The notes beneath the pieces were generated by a model. It had not been told where the DNA came from, ran no database searches, and was given only the letters and a program-made list of their open reading frames with translations. A DNA stretch of 64,000 bases, from NCBI RefSeq assembly GCF_014287275.1, contig NZ_JACONZ010000005.1, positions 124,001 to 188,000 of the forward strand, given 5' to 3'. Below are positions 32,603 to 41,565 of this stretch, one piece after another. Within the stretch, counting starts at the first letter, position 1; each line of letters starts with the position of its first letter. Made by a program: the position numbers and the translations under genes. The stretch comes from Anaerofilum hominis. GTDB lineage: Bacteria; Bacillota; Clostridia; Oscillospirales; Ruminococcaceae.

Positions 32603-33809
32603 TTCCAAGCTGCGCCGCCAGGCGCTGAGCTATCCGCAGATCGCGCGGGCACAGGTGGCGGGGTTCCGGCAGGGGCTGCGGGAGGCCTCTTTCCCGCCCG
32701 ACGAGGTATTGCGGGGGATCCGGCACATCTACATCACCGGCAGCGGGGACTGCAATGCGGCTTCCGCTGTCTGCAAGCCCATCGTGGAAAAGCTGCTGGG
32801 CGGATTTTCCGCCAAAGTATATGTGGACACGCCGCTGCAGGTGGCGCGCTATCTGTCGCTGACGGCGTCGAACGATGACCCGGCGGTGGCGGGCCAGACG
32901 CTGCTGATCGGTCTGAGTGTCTGGGGCTTTCCCGCCCGGGTGGTGGAGTGCCTGCAGCGCGCTGAAAAACTGGGCATCCACACGCTGGACATCACCAACT
33001 GCCCCGACACGCCGGTGGGGCGCGCGGCCGAGTATGTCCTCAACGTGCACGACCCCGAGACGCCGGACACCCATCCGGGCTGCCGCGATTACTTCGGCAC
33101 CCTGGTGGGCACGGTGCTGACGGCGGCCTACATCAGCGAGGTGAAAGGGCTGCAGCCCAAAGGGGCCATGGACGCGCTGGCGGACGAGATCATCCGCCTG
33201 GCGGATGAATACGCCGCCCGCATGGACGCCCTGGACAACGCCATGTTCCAGCTGGCGGAGGAGGTCCGGGACAGGGTGGACCGCTTTGAGGGCGTGGGAG
33301 ACGGCTACGAATACGCCTCCGCTTTCTTCTTCCCGGCAAAGATCATCGAGACCGTGGGGCGTTACGCCACCTGGACCGACAGCATCCATTTCAGGAAAAA
33401 CAGCGTTTACTGCAAAGAGCCCGGCCGCATCTTCACCGCCTTTTACGGCGAGGTGGACGCCGCGAACCGGGAGAGCATCGCACAGGCGGCCCGGCTGGCC
33501 CATGCGGCGGGCCGGGAGGTGCTGTTCCTGGGCGATGCGCCCAAAGCGGAGTTTGGCCTGCCGGCGGAGGTCCGCGCGCTGCAGCTGCCCAAAGCACCCG
33601 CGGCTTGGCCCGCGCTGACCGCGTTCTTTAACCACCTGCCCACCGACCTGCTCAGCGCCTATCTGTGCGAGATGTGGGACGGCCACTATTTCCGGGACGG
33701 GTCCAGCGGCTCTTTCACCGCCGGGCAGGTCACCACGATCTGGAGCCAGCCGGGCATGAGCACCCTCAAGGGCAGCAGGATCGTCATCGTGGAGGAAGAA
33801 AAATGCTGA
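32583..33809 (+). CDS. SIS-domain protein (sugar isomerase/deglycase-like), second copy
   Basis: A 408-residue double-SIS protein. HIYITGSGDCNAASAVCKP is the first phosphosugar loop, followed by TLLIGLSVWGFPARVVECLQ, where SIS proteins bind the phosphate, and HTLDITNCPDTPVGR. The C-terminal half has REVLFLGDAPKAEFG and a long helical end. It starts 20 bases inside the tandem YjbQ gene and overlaps the next YjbQ gene by seven bases, so four proteins are made from one coupled message. It is only distantly similar to the first SIS protein; they may form a hetero-oligomer. Confidence 0.78.
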   Translation: MSKQEFDSKLRRQALSYPQIARAQVAGFRQGLREASFPPDEVLRGIRHIYITGSGDCNAASAVCKPIVEKLLGGFSAKVYVDTPLQVARYLSLTASNDDPAVAGQTLLIGLSVWGFPARVVECLQRAEKLGIHTLDITNCPDTPVGRAAEYVLNVHDPETPDTHPGCRDYFGTLVGTVLTAAYISEVKGLQPKGAMDALADEIIRLADEYAARMDALDNAMFQLAEEVRDRVDRFEGVGDGYEYASAFFFPAKIIETVGRYATWTDSIHFRKNSVYCKEPGRIFTAFYGEVDAANRESIAQAARLAHAAGREVLFLGDAPKAEFGLPAEVRALQLPKAPAAWPALTAFFNHLPTDLLSAYLCEMWDGHYFRDGSSGSFTAGQVTTIWSQPGMSTLKGSRIVIVEEEKC

Positions 33810-34198
33810 TCAGAAAAAAAGTTTCCGTGCGCCCGGGCGCGCTCACCGACGTCACCGCGCTGGTGGCAGAATGTGCAGAAGCCGTGCCCGGCGAGGGCAT
33901 CTGCGCGGTCAACGCGCTGGATGCGCGCGCCGGGGTGCTGGTCACCGACGGCAGCGATCCGCGCATCGCGGCCGATCTTCTCGCGGACATGGAGCGGGCG
34001 TTTCCCGCCCGGGGCAGTTATCGCGCGGCGGACGGGCCGGAGCGGACGGCGGCCGCGGTCCGAAGCGCGGTGTTCGGCGCCGCCCGGGATCTGCCGGTCG
34101 AGCGCGGCGCCCTGCAGCTGGGACGGGACCAGCGTGTCCTGCTGGCCTCCTATGCGGACGCTGAAGAGATCGAACTGGCGGTCACACTGATTTTCTGA
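33803..34198 (+). CDS. Single YjbQ (UPF0047) domain protein, catalytically degenerate
   Basis: A 131-residue YjbQ-fold protein. Strand order and the end motif QLGRDQRVLLASYAD fit the family, but the PHTTA motif is replaced (AVNALDARAG) and the HxKxS motif by TAAAVRSAVFG, so this subunit should be inactive alone. With the two-domain protein it would supply the third domain of the trimer that YjbQ proteins form. ATG 33803 lies in the end of the SIS gene after GGAGGAAG. The terminator at 34306 ends the operon. Confidence 0.78.
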   Translation: MLIRKKVSVRPGALTDVTALVAECAEAVPGEGICAVNALDARAGVLVTDGSDPRIAADLLADMERAFPARGSYRAADGPERTAAAVRSAVFGAARDLPVERGALQLGRDQRVLLASYADAEEIELAVTLIF

Positions 34199-34305
34199 GC
34201 CCGCCCGCCGCGCCCCGGCAGGGGCGCGGAAAAGAGCGCGGCAGGGCACAGGACCGGACCACGGCGGCAAAACGCGCCCTCGGCGTTTCAAAAGGGCACG
34301 GTGAT

Positions 34306-34353
34306 AAAAAGGCGCTTTCCCCGGCTGTTTCAGCCGCGGGAAAGCGCCTTTTT
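34306..34353 (+). terminator. Terminator of SIS-YjbQ operon
   Basis: AAAAAGGCGCTTTCC with a nested CGGCTG...CAGCCG stem pairs with GGGAAAGCGCCTTTTT, nearly 20 bp in all. Confidence 0.92.
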
Positions 34354-35311
34354 GCGCAGAGAAGGCTACGCGCCGCACGAGCAGTTCCAGAGAAGTTTCG
34401 CGGCGACCATGCAGAGAAAGAAGCTCCCTTTGCAAAAATAGAGAAGCGGCCTGTCAACTGAATAAAAAGCAAAAAGAGGTTCTCCAATGGATGACGTAAA
34501 CAGTTGATCGCATACAGGGGAATTGCAAATACGCTATGTAGCTGCACTCAAATTATAGAAAGTGTTATGCGGAGAGAAACGGAAAGAAGCAGGAGAAATT
34601 TTGTGAACGCCGTAAAATTGAGAGAAGCTGGGAACCAGGGAAACGGAGAGATACCAGGATGTACATAGACTGGCAGAGATTCCACTCACGCAGGCAGTTT
34701 TCAGCTTTATCGGAGTTCTAAAGGGAAACGCAGGCGAACCGCTACATCCGCGACAATGGAAAATTGCTAATAAGCCAGTTTACAGGAGTCAGGCAGACAA
34801 CCCCTCGCGGCGTGACGCGCGTGTCAATGTTCTAAAGTCTCGTCCGTCTGTAAAAAAAGCCGACTTTGTGGGGATTTATTACCCGTTTTGCGCGCTGGGC
34901 ACCGCCCTGGGGAGGTAGAACGGCGTGCTCACCGGGAGATGGGAGAGGACAAATGGGGGCGGTTTCCGCCAGTTTCACCCATGGAAAGCCCGGTTTGAAA
35001 AATAAAGCCCGCAGACCGGCCGCCAAAGCGGGTGCGCGCCCTGCAGGGGACGGCCGGTTTGTGGGCGGCAGGTCCGGAACACAGGCAAAAGCGTTCCCCA
35101 CGCGCCCTGCGCCGGGAAAAGGCCCTTGCGGACCCGGCCCCCCGCCCGGCAGGATAGACGGCAGGGACGGGCCGGGCTCCGGCGCACCAGGAGCCGTCCG
35201 CGCCGCCGTGCAGCGCCGCTGCTTTTTGCACTGTCCCGCTCCGGGCGGCCTTTCCGCCCGTTTTGCGGCAGGGCCGGCTGCGGCTTCCTTTTGGCCGGCC
35301 GCCCCGGGCCC
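34354..35311. other. Spacer of about 950 bases; left half AT-richer and purine-skewed
   Basis: From about 34390 to 34860 the plus strand is clearly richer in A and G and lower in GC than the flanks, with many stops in all frames; this could be a decayed inserted element. From 34870 to 35311 composition returns to GC-rich. No transposase fragment, terminal repeat or RNA could be recognised. Confidence 0.45.
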
Positions 35312-36334
35312 TCAGCGTTTTTTGCAGCTGTTGCGCACCACCAGATGGCAGGGCAGGCTGATGGTCAGCCTGCCGGCGACCACGCCCTCCATCTTGTCCA
35401 GCAGCAGTTTGACGGCAAAATGGCTGATCTCCTTGCGGGGGATCTGGATCGTGGTCAGCATCGGGGTGGTGAACTGCGCCAGCTCCACATTGTCCACCGA
35501 GATGATCGAGACCTCGTCGGGGACCCGGCACCCCAGCGAGTGCAGGGCGTTGATGACGCCAAAGGCCGTCAGGTCGTTGGCGCAGAAGATGGCGGTGGGC
35601 TTTTCGGTGTGGGACATCAGCTCCAGCGCCGCCTGGTAGCCGCCGTCATAGCCGTGGCAGAGGCAGTCCACCACAAATTTCCGGTCATAGCCCAGCCCCC
35701 TGGCCCTCAGAAAGTCCAGATATCCGTGGTAGCGCAGCTCCCGCACCGTCTCGCCGATATAGCCGATCTGGCGGTGGCCCAGCGAAAAGAGATAGTTCAG
35801 GGCGGTCATGGCGGCGTCCCTGCCGTCGGCGACCACCTGGCTCACCGGGTCGTCGAACCGCTGCAGCCCGGTAAAGACGATATGGGGAAAGCGCTCCTGC
35901 AGCTCCGGGATGATGCGCGGGTCCTCGGGGCGGCCCAGGACGACCAGCCCCACCTCGTCGCCGCCCGGCTCCAGCGAGAGCAGCTCTTTGGTCTGGGATG
36001 CATTGTAGGAAAAACCCAGCGCGCAGCCCTGCATCACCGCCTCCTGCTCCACCGCGCGGGCCAGGGAGGAGAAGAACTGGTCGCCGTTGGGGGCGCTGGT
36101 GAGGGTGCGGGCCAAAAAGCAGCAGATCTTTTTTTGCGGAGCCGAAAAGCTGCCGCCGCGGCGCAGGCGCCGGGCGTCCTCATTGGGCTGGTAATTGTTG
36201 GCCCGCGCGATCTCAAGCACCCGGGCGCGCCGCTCTTCGGAGGAACAGCGGTAAGACGGGTCGTTCAGGATGCGCGAGACCGTCGCCGGGGACACGCCGG
36301 CCAGCCGGGCGATCTCGCGGATGCCAAAGGCCAT
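35312..36334 (-). CDS. LacI-family transcriptional regulator (second of a pair)
   Basis: A 340-residue repressor. The helix-turn-helix IREIARLAGVSPATVSRILN and the hinge NYQPNEDARRLRRG are typical; the periplasmic-binding-protein-like effector domain runs from about residue 70, with GHRQIGYIG, FCANDLTAFGVINAL and ISVDNVELAQ. It starts one base before the stop of the first LacI gene, so the two are made together. A sugar or sugar-phosphate effector from the adjacent pathway is likely. Confidence 0.92.
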   Translation of the reverse strand: MAFGIREIARLAGVSPATVSRILNDPSYRCSSEERRARVLEIARANNYQPNEDARRLRRGGSFSAPQKKICCFLARTLTSAPNGDQFFSSLARAVEQEAVMQGCALGFSYNASQTKELLSLEPGGDEVGLVVLGRPEDPRIIPELQERFPHIVFTGLQRFDDPVSQVVADGRDAAMTALNYLFSLGHRQIGYIGETVRELRYHGYLDFLRARGLGYDRKFVVDCLCHGYDGGYQAALELMSHTEKPTAIFCANDLTAFGVINALHSLGCRVPDEVSIISVDNVELAQFTTPMLTTIQIPRKEISHFAVKLLLDKMEGVVAGRLTISLPCHLVVRNSCKKR

Positions 36335-37333
36335 TCAGATCACCTCCCTTGCCGCCGCGCAGCTGCCATTGTCGTCCATCTCGCACCCGGGTTCGTAGGT
36401 GACCGCCAGCAGATGCCGCCGGTGGATGCGGTCGATCAGCAGATCCACCGCCAGCCGGCTGATCTCCGCCTTGTTGTAGGAGAACACCGTCACGCTGACC
36501 GGCAGCGCCGCGCGGGACAGGTCCAGCCCGCCGCCCAGGCTGACCACCGACACGTCTGCGGGCACAGCCAGCCGGTGCTCCCGCAGCGCCTGGATGGCCC
36601 CGCAGGCGATGGAATTGTTCTCGCACACCAGGGCCGAGGGCACCATCAGGCAGTCGCACAGCTCCCCCGCCAGCAGCATGCCGTCGCTCATCGACAGGCC
36701 GCAGGGGATGAACTGCGCCCGCGCGTCGGCGGGGATGACGTCGGTATAGGTGCGGAAAAAGTCGCCTTTTTCCGCGCCGGCAAAAAAGATGCGGCGGTGG
36801 CCCAGCTCGCGCAGGTACTCCCAGGCGCGCAGCAGGGATTTGCTCATGTCCAGCAGCACCAGGTCGCAGGGCTGGGCGGTGCGGTGCTCGGAGATGCAGA
36901 CCACATTTTTGTACTTTTCTATGTATTGGGCGATGCGCCGCTCCGGCTCCGTGCCCACCAGGACCAGGCCCAGGTCGCGCACCTTTTCCTCCGCTGCGGG
37001 CAGGTCGGCCCGCGGCGCGCTCACCGAGTAGTGGCTGGACAGGATCTCCTTTTCGATCAGCGAGAGCATCTCCCAGTCGTGGTGGCTGCCCTGCAGAAAC
37101 TGCCCGGAACAGGCATAGGCGATGGAGCTGTGAAAGGAACGGGAGGATTTTTCCAGGTCGTTCCGCTTCAGGCTCTGGGCGTGGGGGTTGGGGGTGTACC
37201 CCAGGCTGCGCACCGCGGCCCAGATCTTGTTCTGCACCTCCTGCGAGGCGCATTTGGTGTTCTGGTTGTTGATGACCCGGGACACCGTCGAGACGGAGAC
37301 CCCCGCCAGCGCCGCGATCTCTTTGAGCGTCAT
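36335..37333 (-). CDS. LacI-family transcriptional regulator (first of a pair)
   Basis: A 332-residue repressor: TLKEIAALAGVSVSTVSRVIN is the DNA-binding helix-turn-helix, with a hinge around YTPNPHAQSLKR and an effector domain with GHRRIFFAGA and the SVVSLGGGLDLSR loop. The operator at 37384-37397 covers its own predicted start of transcription, so it or its partner autoregulates. Operators of the same core lie before operons A/B and C. Two LacI genes in one transcript suggest two inducers or a heteromeric repressor. Confidence 0.92.
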   Translation of the reverse strand: MTLKEIAALAGVSVSTVSRVINNQNTKCASQEVQNKIWAAVRSLGYTPNPHAQSLKRNDLEKSSRSFHSSIAYACSGQFLQGSHHDWEMLSLIEKEILSSHYSVSAPRADLPAAEEKVRDLGLVLVGTEPERRIAQYIEKYKNVVCISEHRTAQPCDLVLLDMSKSLLRAWEYLRELGHRRIFFAGAEKGDFFRTYTDVIPADARAQFIPCGLSMSDGMLLAGELCDCLMVPSALVCENNSIACGAIQALREHRLAVPADVSVVSLGGGLDLSRAALPVSVTVFSYNKAEISRLAVDLLIDRIHRRHLLAVTYEPGCEMDDNGSCAAAREVI

Positions 37334-37383
37334 ACCCTGTCCCCTCTCTTCCCCGCCCCTATCATGGGGCGGCGCTATGAGCT

Positions 37384-37429
37384 TGAAATCGATTGACTAA
37401 ATTGTATCATTAAAAAAAGACAAAATCAA
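37384..37429 (-). promoter_or_regulatory. Promoter and autoregulatory operator of the LacI pair
   Basis: Minus strand: TTGATT (37429-37424), 17 bases, TACAAT (37406-37401), start near 37394. The plus-strand sequence TTGAAATCGATTGACT at 37384-37399 differs by one base from the operator core TGAAAACGATTG and sits on the start site. Confidence 0.75.
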
Positions 37430-37545
37430 ATTTTTCATAAAAATCAACGATAGAACAAAAATTTTATGGCAATAATTCACAGTGACACGGCAAATTATAC
37501 AGGAAAATGACTTTTGAATTGTACAAAAAATACAAAAAATTGGTT

Positions 37546-37597
37546 TGAAAACGATTGCTAAAAATGCCTGTGACTTTGGGGAAAGGTGTTATATAAT
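37546..37597 (+). promoter_or_regulatory. Promoter and LacI-type operator of operon C
   Basis: TGTGAC (37569-37574), 17 bases, perfect TATAAT (37592-37597). The operator core TGAAAACGATTG occupies 37546-37557 just upstream of the -35, identical to the site before operon A. Confidence 0.75.
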
Positions 37598-37689
37598 TTA
37601 AATAGACCGACCGGAGGGCATACCTGGAACAGCCTCCCCCCGCCCCCGGCAGGACAGGGGTGGAGAGACGTTTAAAAGGAGGAAATGCG

Positions 37690-38709
37690 ATGGAAAAGAA
37701 AATTCCCGTCATCATCGACTGCGACACCGGCGTGGACGACGCCGGGGCGCTGATGATGGCCTGCGCCAGCGACCGGCTGGACGTTCTCGCGGTGACCACC
37801 GTCTCGGGCAACGTGGGGCTGGAGCATACCCACCCCAATACCATGAATGTGCTGCGGCTGTTCGGGCGCGGCGGTATCCCGGTGGCAAAGGGCGCCGACC
37901 GCCCGCTGGTGCGCCCGCCGTTTAAGGCCAGCGCCGTACACGGATTCAACGGTTTGCGCGGCTATGGATTTGCCGAGAATACCACAGAGGCCGAGGTGGC
38001 CCTGCCGGCCGCCGCCTATATGGCAAAGCTGCTGGAAGAGCACCCGGAAAAGATCACGATCGTCGCCCTGGGCCCCCTGACCAACGTGGCCATCCTGCTG
38101 CTCTCCCGGCCAGACCTGGCGGAAAAGATCGACAAGATCATCTTTATGGGGGCGTCCTATCAGGACGGCAACCCCTCCCCGCTGGGCACCTTCAACGTGC
38201 TGGTGGACCCGGAGGCGTTCCGCATCTGCATCAGCCGCGGCGTCGACTTTTACGCCTGCCCGCTGGACACCCTGCGCGGCGCCTGCGTCACCCAGGCGGA
38301 CGCGGACCGGGTGCGCGGCATGAAGAGCGCGGTGGCGGACTTCATCTATAAGACCGAGTTTGCGCCCCGCGTGTACACCGACGAGGAGATCGACCGCATC
38401 AACGCCAGCGGCAACGAAGAGCTGGTCACCCGCGAGAGGCTGGAGCAGATGAACCGCAAGGAGAAATTTGCGCTGCTGGACCAGGGGACCATGGCGTTTG
38501 CGATCGCCCCGGAGCTCTTTACCTTTAAGAAGTATTACTGTCAGGTAGAGTGCGCGGGCACCTTTATGAACGGCTTTACCTACGTGGACAAGCGGGATTA
38601 CTACAAAAAGAGCGACGAGGAGAAAAACCTCTTCTTTGTGGAGACGGTGGACGGCGAAAAGTTTGCCTCCCTGTTCATGTCCCTGCTCGAGAGCTACGAG
38701 AACAAGTGA
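37690..38709 (+). CDS. Nucleoside hydrolase (IU-NH family), copy 2
   Basis: A 339-residue N-ribohydrolase. IDCDTGVDDAGALMMA at residues 9-24 is the calcium site, followed by VTTVSGNVGLEHTHPNT, VALGPLTNVAILL, KIIFMGASYQDGN and the FALLDQGTMAFAIAPELFTF region. It is longer than copy 1 by an insert around residues 200-250 (TEFAPRVYTDEEIDRINASG). ATG 37690 follows AAAGGAGG. It opens the operon with the BMP transporter, so it should act on the imported compound. Confidence 0.9.
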   Translation: MEKKIPVIIDCDTGVDDAGALMMACASDRLDVLAVTTVSGNVGLEHTHPNTMNVLRLFGRGGIPVAKGADRPLVRPPFKASAVHGFNGLRGYGFAENTTEAEVALPAAAYMAKLLEEHPEKITIVALGPLTNVAILLLSRPDLAEKIDKIIFMGASYQDGNPSPLGTFNVLVDPEAFRICISRGVDFYACPLDTLRGACVTQADADRVRGMKSAVADFIYKTEFAPRVYTDEEIDRINASGNEELVTRERLEQMNRKEKFALLDQGTMAFAIAPELFTFKKYYCQVECAGTFMNGFTYVDKRDYYKKSDEEKNLFFVETVDGEKFASLFMSLLESYENK

Positions 38710-38765
38710 CCCGGTCCGCAGAGCGGACTAAAATAAAGTAAAAGAGAAATCCCAAGGAGGAAAAA

Positions 38766-39872
38766 ATGAAAAAATTAGTTGCACTTTTTCTGGCAGCGGC
38801 CCTCACCCTCTCCCTGGTCGCCTGCGGCGGCGGCGGTTCCAGCAGCGCGGCCCCGGCGGGCAGCGGCAGCACGGCCGGCTCTTCGGCGGCGGCCAGCACC
38901 CCCAAGGAGCCGCTGAACGTGGCCCTGCTCTACGGCGGTACCCTGGGCGCACAGGCCTTTATCGATGTTGTGGACAAGGGCTTTAAGCAGGCCGCTGCGG
39001 ACTTTGGCATCAATTACTCGGTACTGGAAAACGTGGAGCTTTCCGCTGCGGCGGATACTTTCCGCACCGTCATCGCCAACGGCGCCGACGTCCTGGTCGT
39101 CGCAGACGTCAAGTGGAACGAGGCGCTGGCAGAGGTGGCGGACGAGAATCCCGATTTCCCGTTCGTGCATCTGGATGCGGACGGCACCGGCGGGCTGTCC
39201 TCTGCGCACCCCAATATCTATGAGGTCTCTTACAAAGAGCATGAGTCAGCTTTCCTCAACGGCGTGTTCTGCGCGCTGATGTCCAAGACCGGCAAGGTCG
39301 CCCAGATCCAGGGCTCCGACAGCGGCACCATGATCCGCTTCAACAGCGGCTTCCGCGCCGGCGTGCAGTACGTTCTCGACACCGATCCCCCCACCACAGT
39401 GGTCGGCTTCTCGGATGTCAACAAGGGCTATGAGACCGCGATGCTCTATTATGACCAGGGCTACGACTGGCTGGCCGCCTGCGCCGCGGGCTCGAACCTG
39501 GGCGTGTTCCAGGCCTCCCAGGAAAAGGGCGGCGACAACTGGTGCTGCGGCGCTGCCGACGGCCAGTTCCACCTGATGCCGGAGCGCATCGTCTGCTCGC
39601 AGGTCAAGACCATCGACAAGGTGGGCTATAACTATATCAAACACATCGTCGAGACCGGCGATTTCAAGGGCGGCCAGTGGGACGTGCTGGGCATTGCCGA
39701 GGGCGGCGTCGACCTGATCTTCAACGACCAGAACGAAGAACTGCTCAAGATCATTCCCGAGGAGACGATGGCAAAGTACGAGGCCATCCGCGACGAGGTC
39801 GTCTCCGGCGCCATCCAGGTCCCCGCCACCTATGAGGAACTGGACGCTTTCACCGCCCGCTATGAGGGCTGA
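38766..39872 (+). CDS. BMP-family (BmpA/PnrA/YufN) substrate-binding lipoprotein
   Basis: A 368-residue lipoprotein. A lipobox LSLVACGGG places the lipid on Cys20, followed by a Gly/Ser/Ala linker. The mature domain has LNVALLYGGTLGAQAFIDVVDKG, a typical BMP opening, then FVHLDAD and GKVAQIQGSDSG. BMP proteins bind purine nucleosides in the cases known. The gene is followed by a hairpin and the cognate ATPase and permeases. AAGGAGG precedes the start. Confidence 0.92.
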   Translation: MKKLVALFLAAALTLSLVACGGGGSSSAAPAGSGSTAGSSAAASTPKEPLNVALLYGGTLGAQAFIDVVDKGFKQAAADFGINYSVLENVELSAAADTFRTVIANGADVLVVADVKWNEALAEVADENPDFPFVHLDADGTGGLSSAHPNIYEVSYKEHESAFLNGVFCALMSKTGKVAQIQGSDSGTMIRFNSGFRAGVQYVLDTDPPTTVVGFSDVNKGYETAMLYYDQGYDWLAACAAGSNLGVFQASQEKGGDNWCCGAADGQFHLMPERIVCSQVKTIDKVGYNYIKHIVETGDFKGGQWDVLGIAEGGVDLIFNDQNEELLKIIPEETMAKYEAIRDEVVSGAIQVPATYEELDAFTARYEG

Positions 39873-39897
39873 GGCGGCGTAAAAATAAACTGAACCG

Positions 39898-39932
39898 GCG
39901 GCACAGCAGAGGCGGACCCTTTGCTGTGCCGC
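39898..39932 (+). other. Intercistronic hairpin after the binding-protein gene
   Basis: GCGGCACAGCA pairs perfectly with TGCTGTGCCGC; no T run follows. Such stems stabilise upstream mRNA so that the binding protein is made in excess over the membrane subunits. Confidence 0.7.
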
Positions 39933-40020
39933 TTGTGAAACCGGGCTGCGCGCGCTGCGGGCGGGCGCACGGGGACCCGGACCTCCCGCAGACGAACCGT
40001 TACAAGGGGGCTTTTAGTCA

Positions 40021-41565
40021 GTGAATACGGATAAGATCATCGAGTTAAAACATATCACCAAGGTATTCCCCGCAATCGTGGCCAACGACGACATCAGCTT
40101 TGATGTGCGCCGCGGCGAGATCCACGCCATCGTGGGGGAGAACGGCGCGGGCAAATCCACCCTGATGAACATCATCTACGGCCTGCTGCAGCCCACTTCG
40201 GGCGAGATCGTCCTGAACGGAGAGCCGGTGAAGATCGACACCTCCACCAAGGCGCTCTCGCTGGGCCTTGGGATGGTGCACCAGCACTTTATGCTGGTGC
40301 AGGACTTTACGGTGCTGCAGAACATCATCCTGGGCTCTGAGGTCAAAAAGGGCGCGGTCGTCGATTATGACGAGGCCCGCAGGCGGGTCATGGAACTCTC
40401 GGAGACCTATGACCTGCGCATCGACCCGGACAAAAAGGTGAAAGAGATCTCGGTGCCCATGCAGCAGCGGGTCGAGATCCTGAAGGTGCTCTGGCGCAAG
40501 GCGGAGATCATCATCTTCGATGAGCCCACCGCCGTGCTGACCCCGCAGGAGATCGACGAGTTCTGCGAGATCGCGCTCAAGCTGAAAGCCCAGGGCAAAA
40601 CGCTGCTCTTCATCAGCCACAAGCTGGGCGAGGTCATGCGCATCTCCGACCGGGTCACCATCATGCGCCTGGGCAAGGTGGTGTGCACCAAGGACATCGC
40701 CGACACCGACGAGAAAGACCTTGCGCACCTGATGGTGGGCCGCGACATCGAGCTGGGCGGCGGCGACCGCAAGCCGGTGGAGACCGAAAAGCAGGTGCTG
40801 GCAGTACATAACGTCAGCATGACGGTGGGCGGCGTCCAAAAGCTGGACAGCATCGATCTGGAGGTCCACCCCGGCGAGATCCTGGGCGTGATCGGCATCG
40901 ACGGCAACGGCCAGGAAGAGCTGGTGGACGCCATCTGCGGCAAGGCGAAGATCGACGGGGGCGAGATCCTGCTGGAAGGTCAGAACATCGTCGGCAAGTC
41001 GATCAAGCAGATCAAGGACATGGGCCTTTCCACCGTTTATGAGGACCGCCACAAGGACGGCCTGGTGCTGAAGTACTCGGTGCGCGACAACCTGATCCTG
41101 GGCTATCAGGACCGGCCGCAGTATCTGGCAAAGTGGAAAGCGTTCCTCAACCAGAAAGCGATCCAGAAAAACGCCGAGGACCTGCAGAAGGCGTTCGACA
41201 TCCGCTGCGGCTCGCTGGAGGTCTTTGCGGGCACCCTTTCGGGCGGCAACCAGCAGAAGATCATCCTGGCCCGCGAGGTCAGCGCGCGGCCAAAGCTGCT
41301 GATGGTGGTGCAGCCCACCCGCGGCCTTGACATGGGCGCCATCGAGTTCGTGCAGGACAAGGTGGTGGAACAGCGCAACGCCGGCTGCGGCGTGCTGCTG
41401 TTCACGCTGGAGCTGGACGAGGTGCTGCAGCTCAGCGACCGCATCGCCGTCATCCACAACGGCAGGATCATCAAGACGGTGGTCAATAAAAACGTCACCA
41501 AACAGCAGATCGGCCGCTATATGCTGGGCGTGCTGGACGACGGAACGGAGGAAGCTGCGGAATGA
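40021..41565 (+). CDS. Nucleoside-type ABC importer ATP-binding protein (YufO-like, two NBDs)
   Basis: A 514-residue protein with two fused nucleotide-binding domains. NBD1 has GENGAGKST, a degenerate signature (ISVPMQQR) and IIFDEPTAVLTPQE. NBD2 lacks a canonical Walker A (GIDGNGQEE) but has LSGGNQQK and VQPTRGLD. This asymmetry is normal for sugar/nucleoside (CUT2-like) ATPases. GTG 40021 follows AAGGGGG. It overlaps the first permease by four bases. Confidence 0.93.
   Translation: MNTDKIIELKHITKVFPAIVANDDISFDVRRGEIHAIVGENGAGKSTLMNIIYGLLQPTSGEIVLNGEPVKIDTSTKALSLGLGMVHQHFMLVQDFTVLQNIILGSEVKKGAVVDYDEARRRVMELSETYDLRIDPDKKVKEISVPMQQRVEILKVLWRKAEIIIFDEPTAVLTPQEIDEFCEIALKLKAQGKTLLFISHKLGEVMRISDRVTIMRLGKVVCTKDIADTDEKDLAHLMVGRDIELGGGDRKPVETEKQVLAVHNVSMTVGGVQKLDSIDLEVHPGEILGVIGIDGNGQEELVDAICGKAKIDGGEILLEGQNIVGKSIKQIKDMGLSTVYEDRHKDGLVLKYSVRDNLILGYQDRPQYLAKWKAFLNQKAIQKNAEDLQKAFDIRCGSLEVFAGTLSGGNQQKIILAREVSARPKLLMVVQPTRGLDMGAIEFVQDKVVEQRNAGCGVLLFTLELDEVLQLSDRIAVIHNGRIIKTVVNKNVTKQQIGRYMLGVLDDGTEEAAE

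Noticed and set aside
34354..34860. Group II intron or transposase remnant
   Set aside because: No reverse transcriptase, transposase or terminal repeat motif could be found in any frame.
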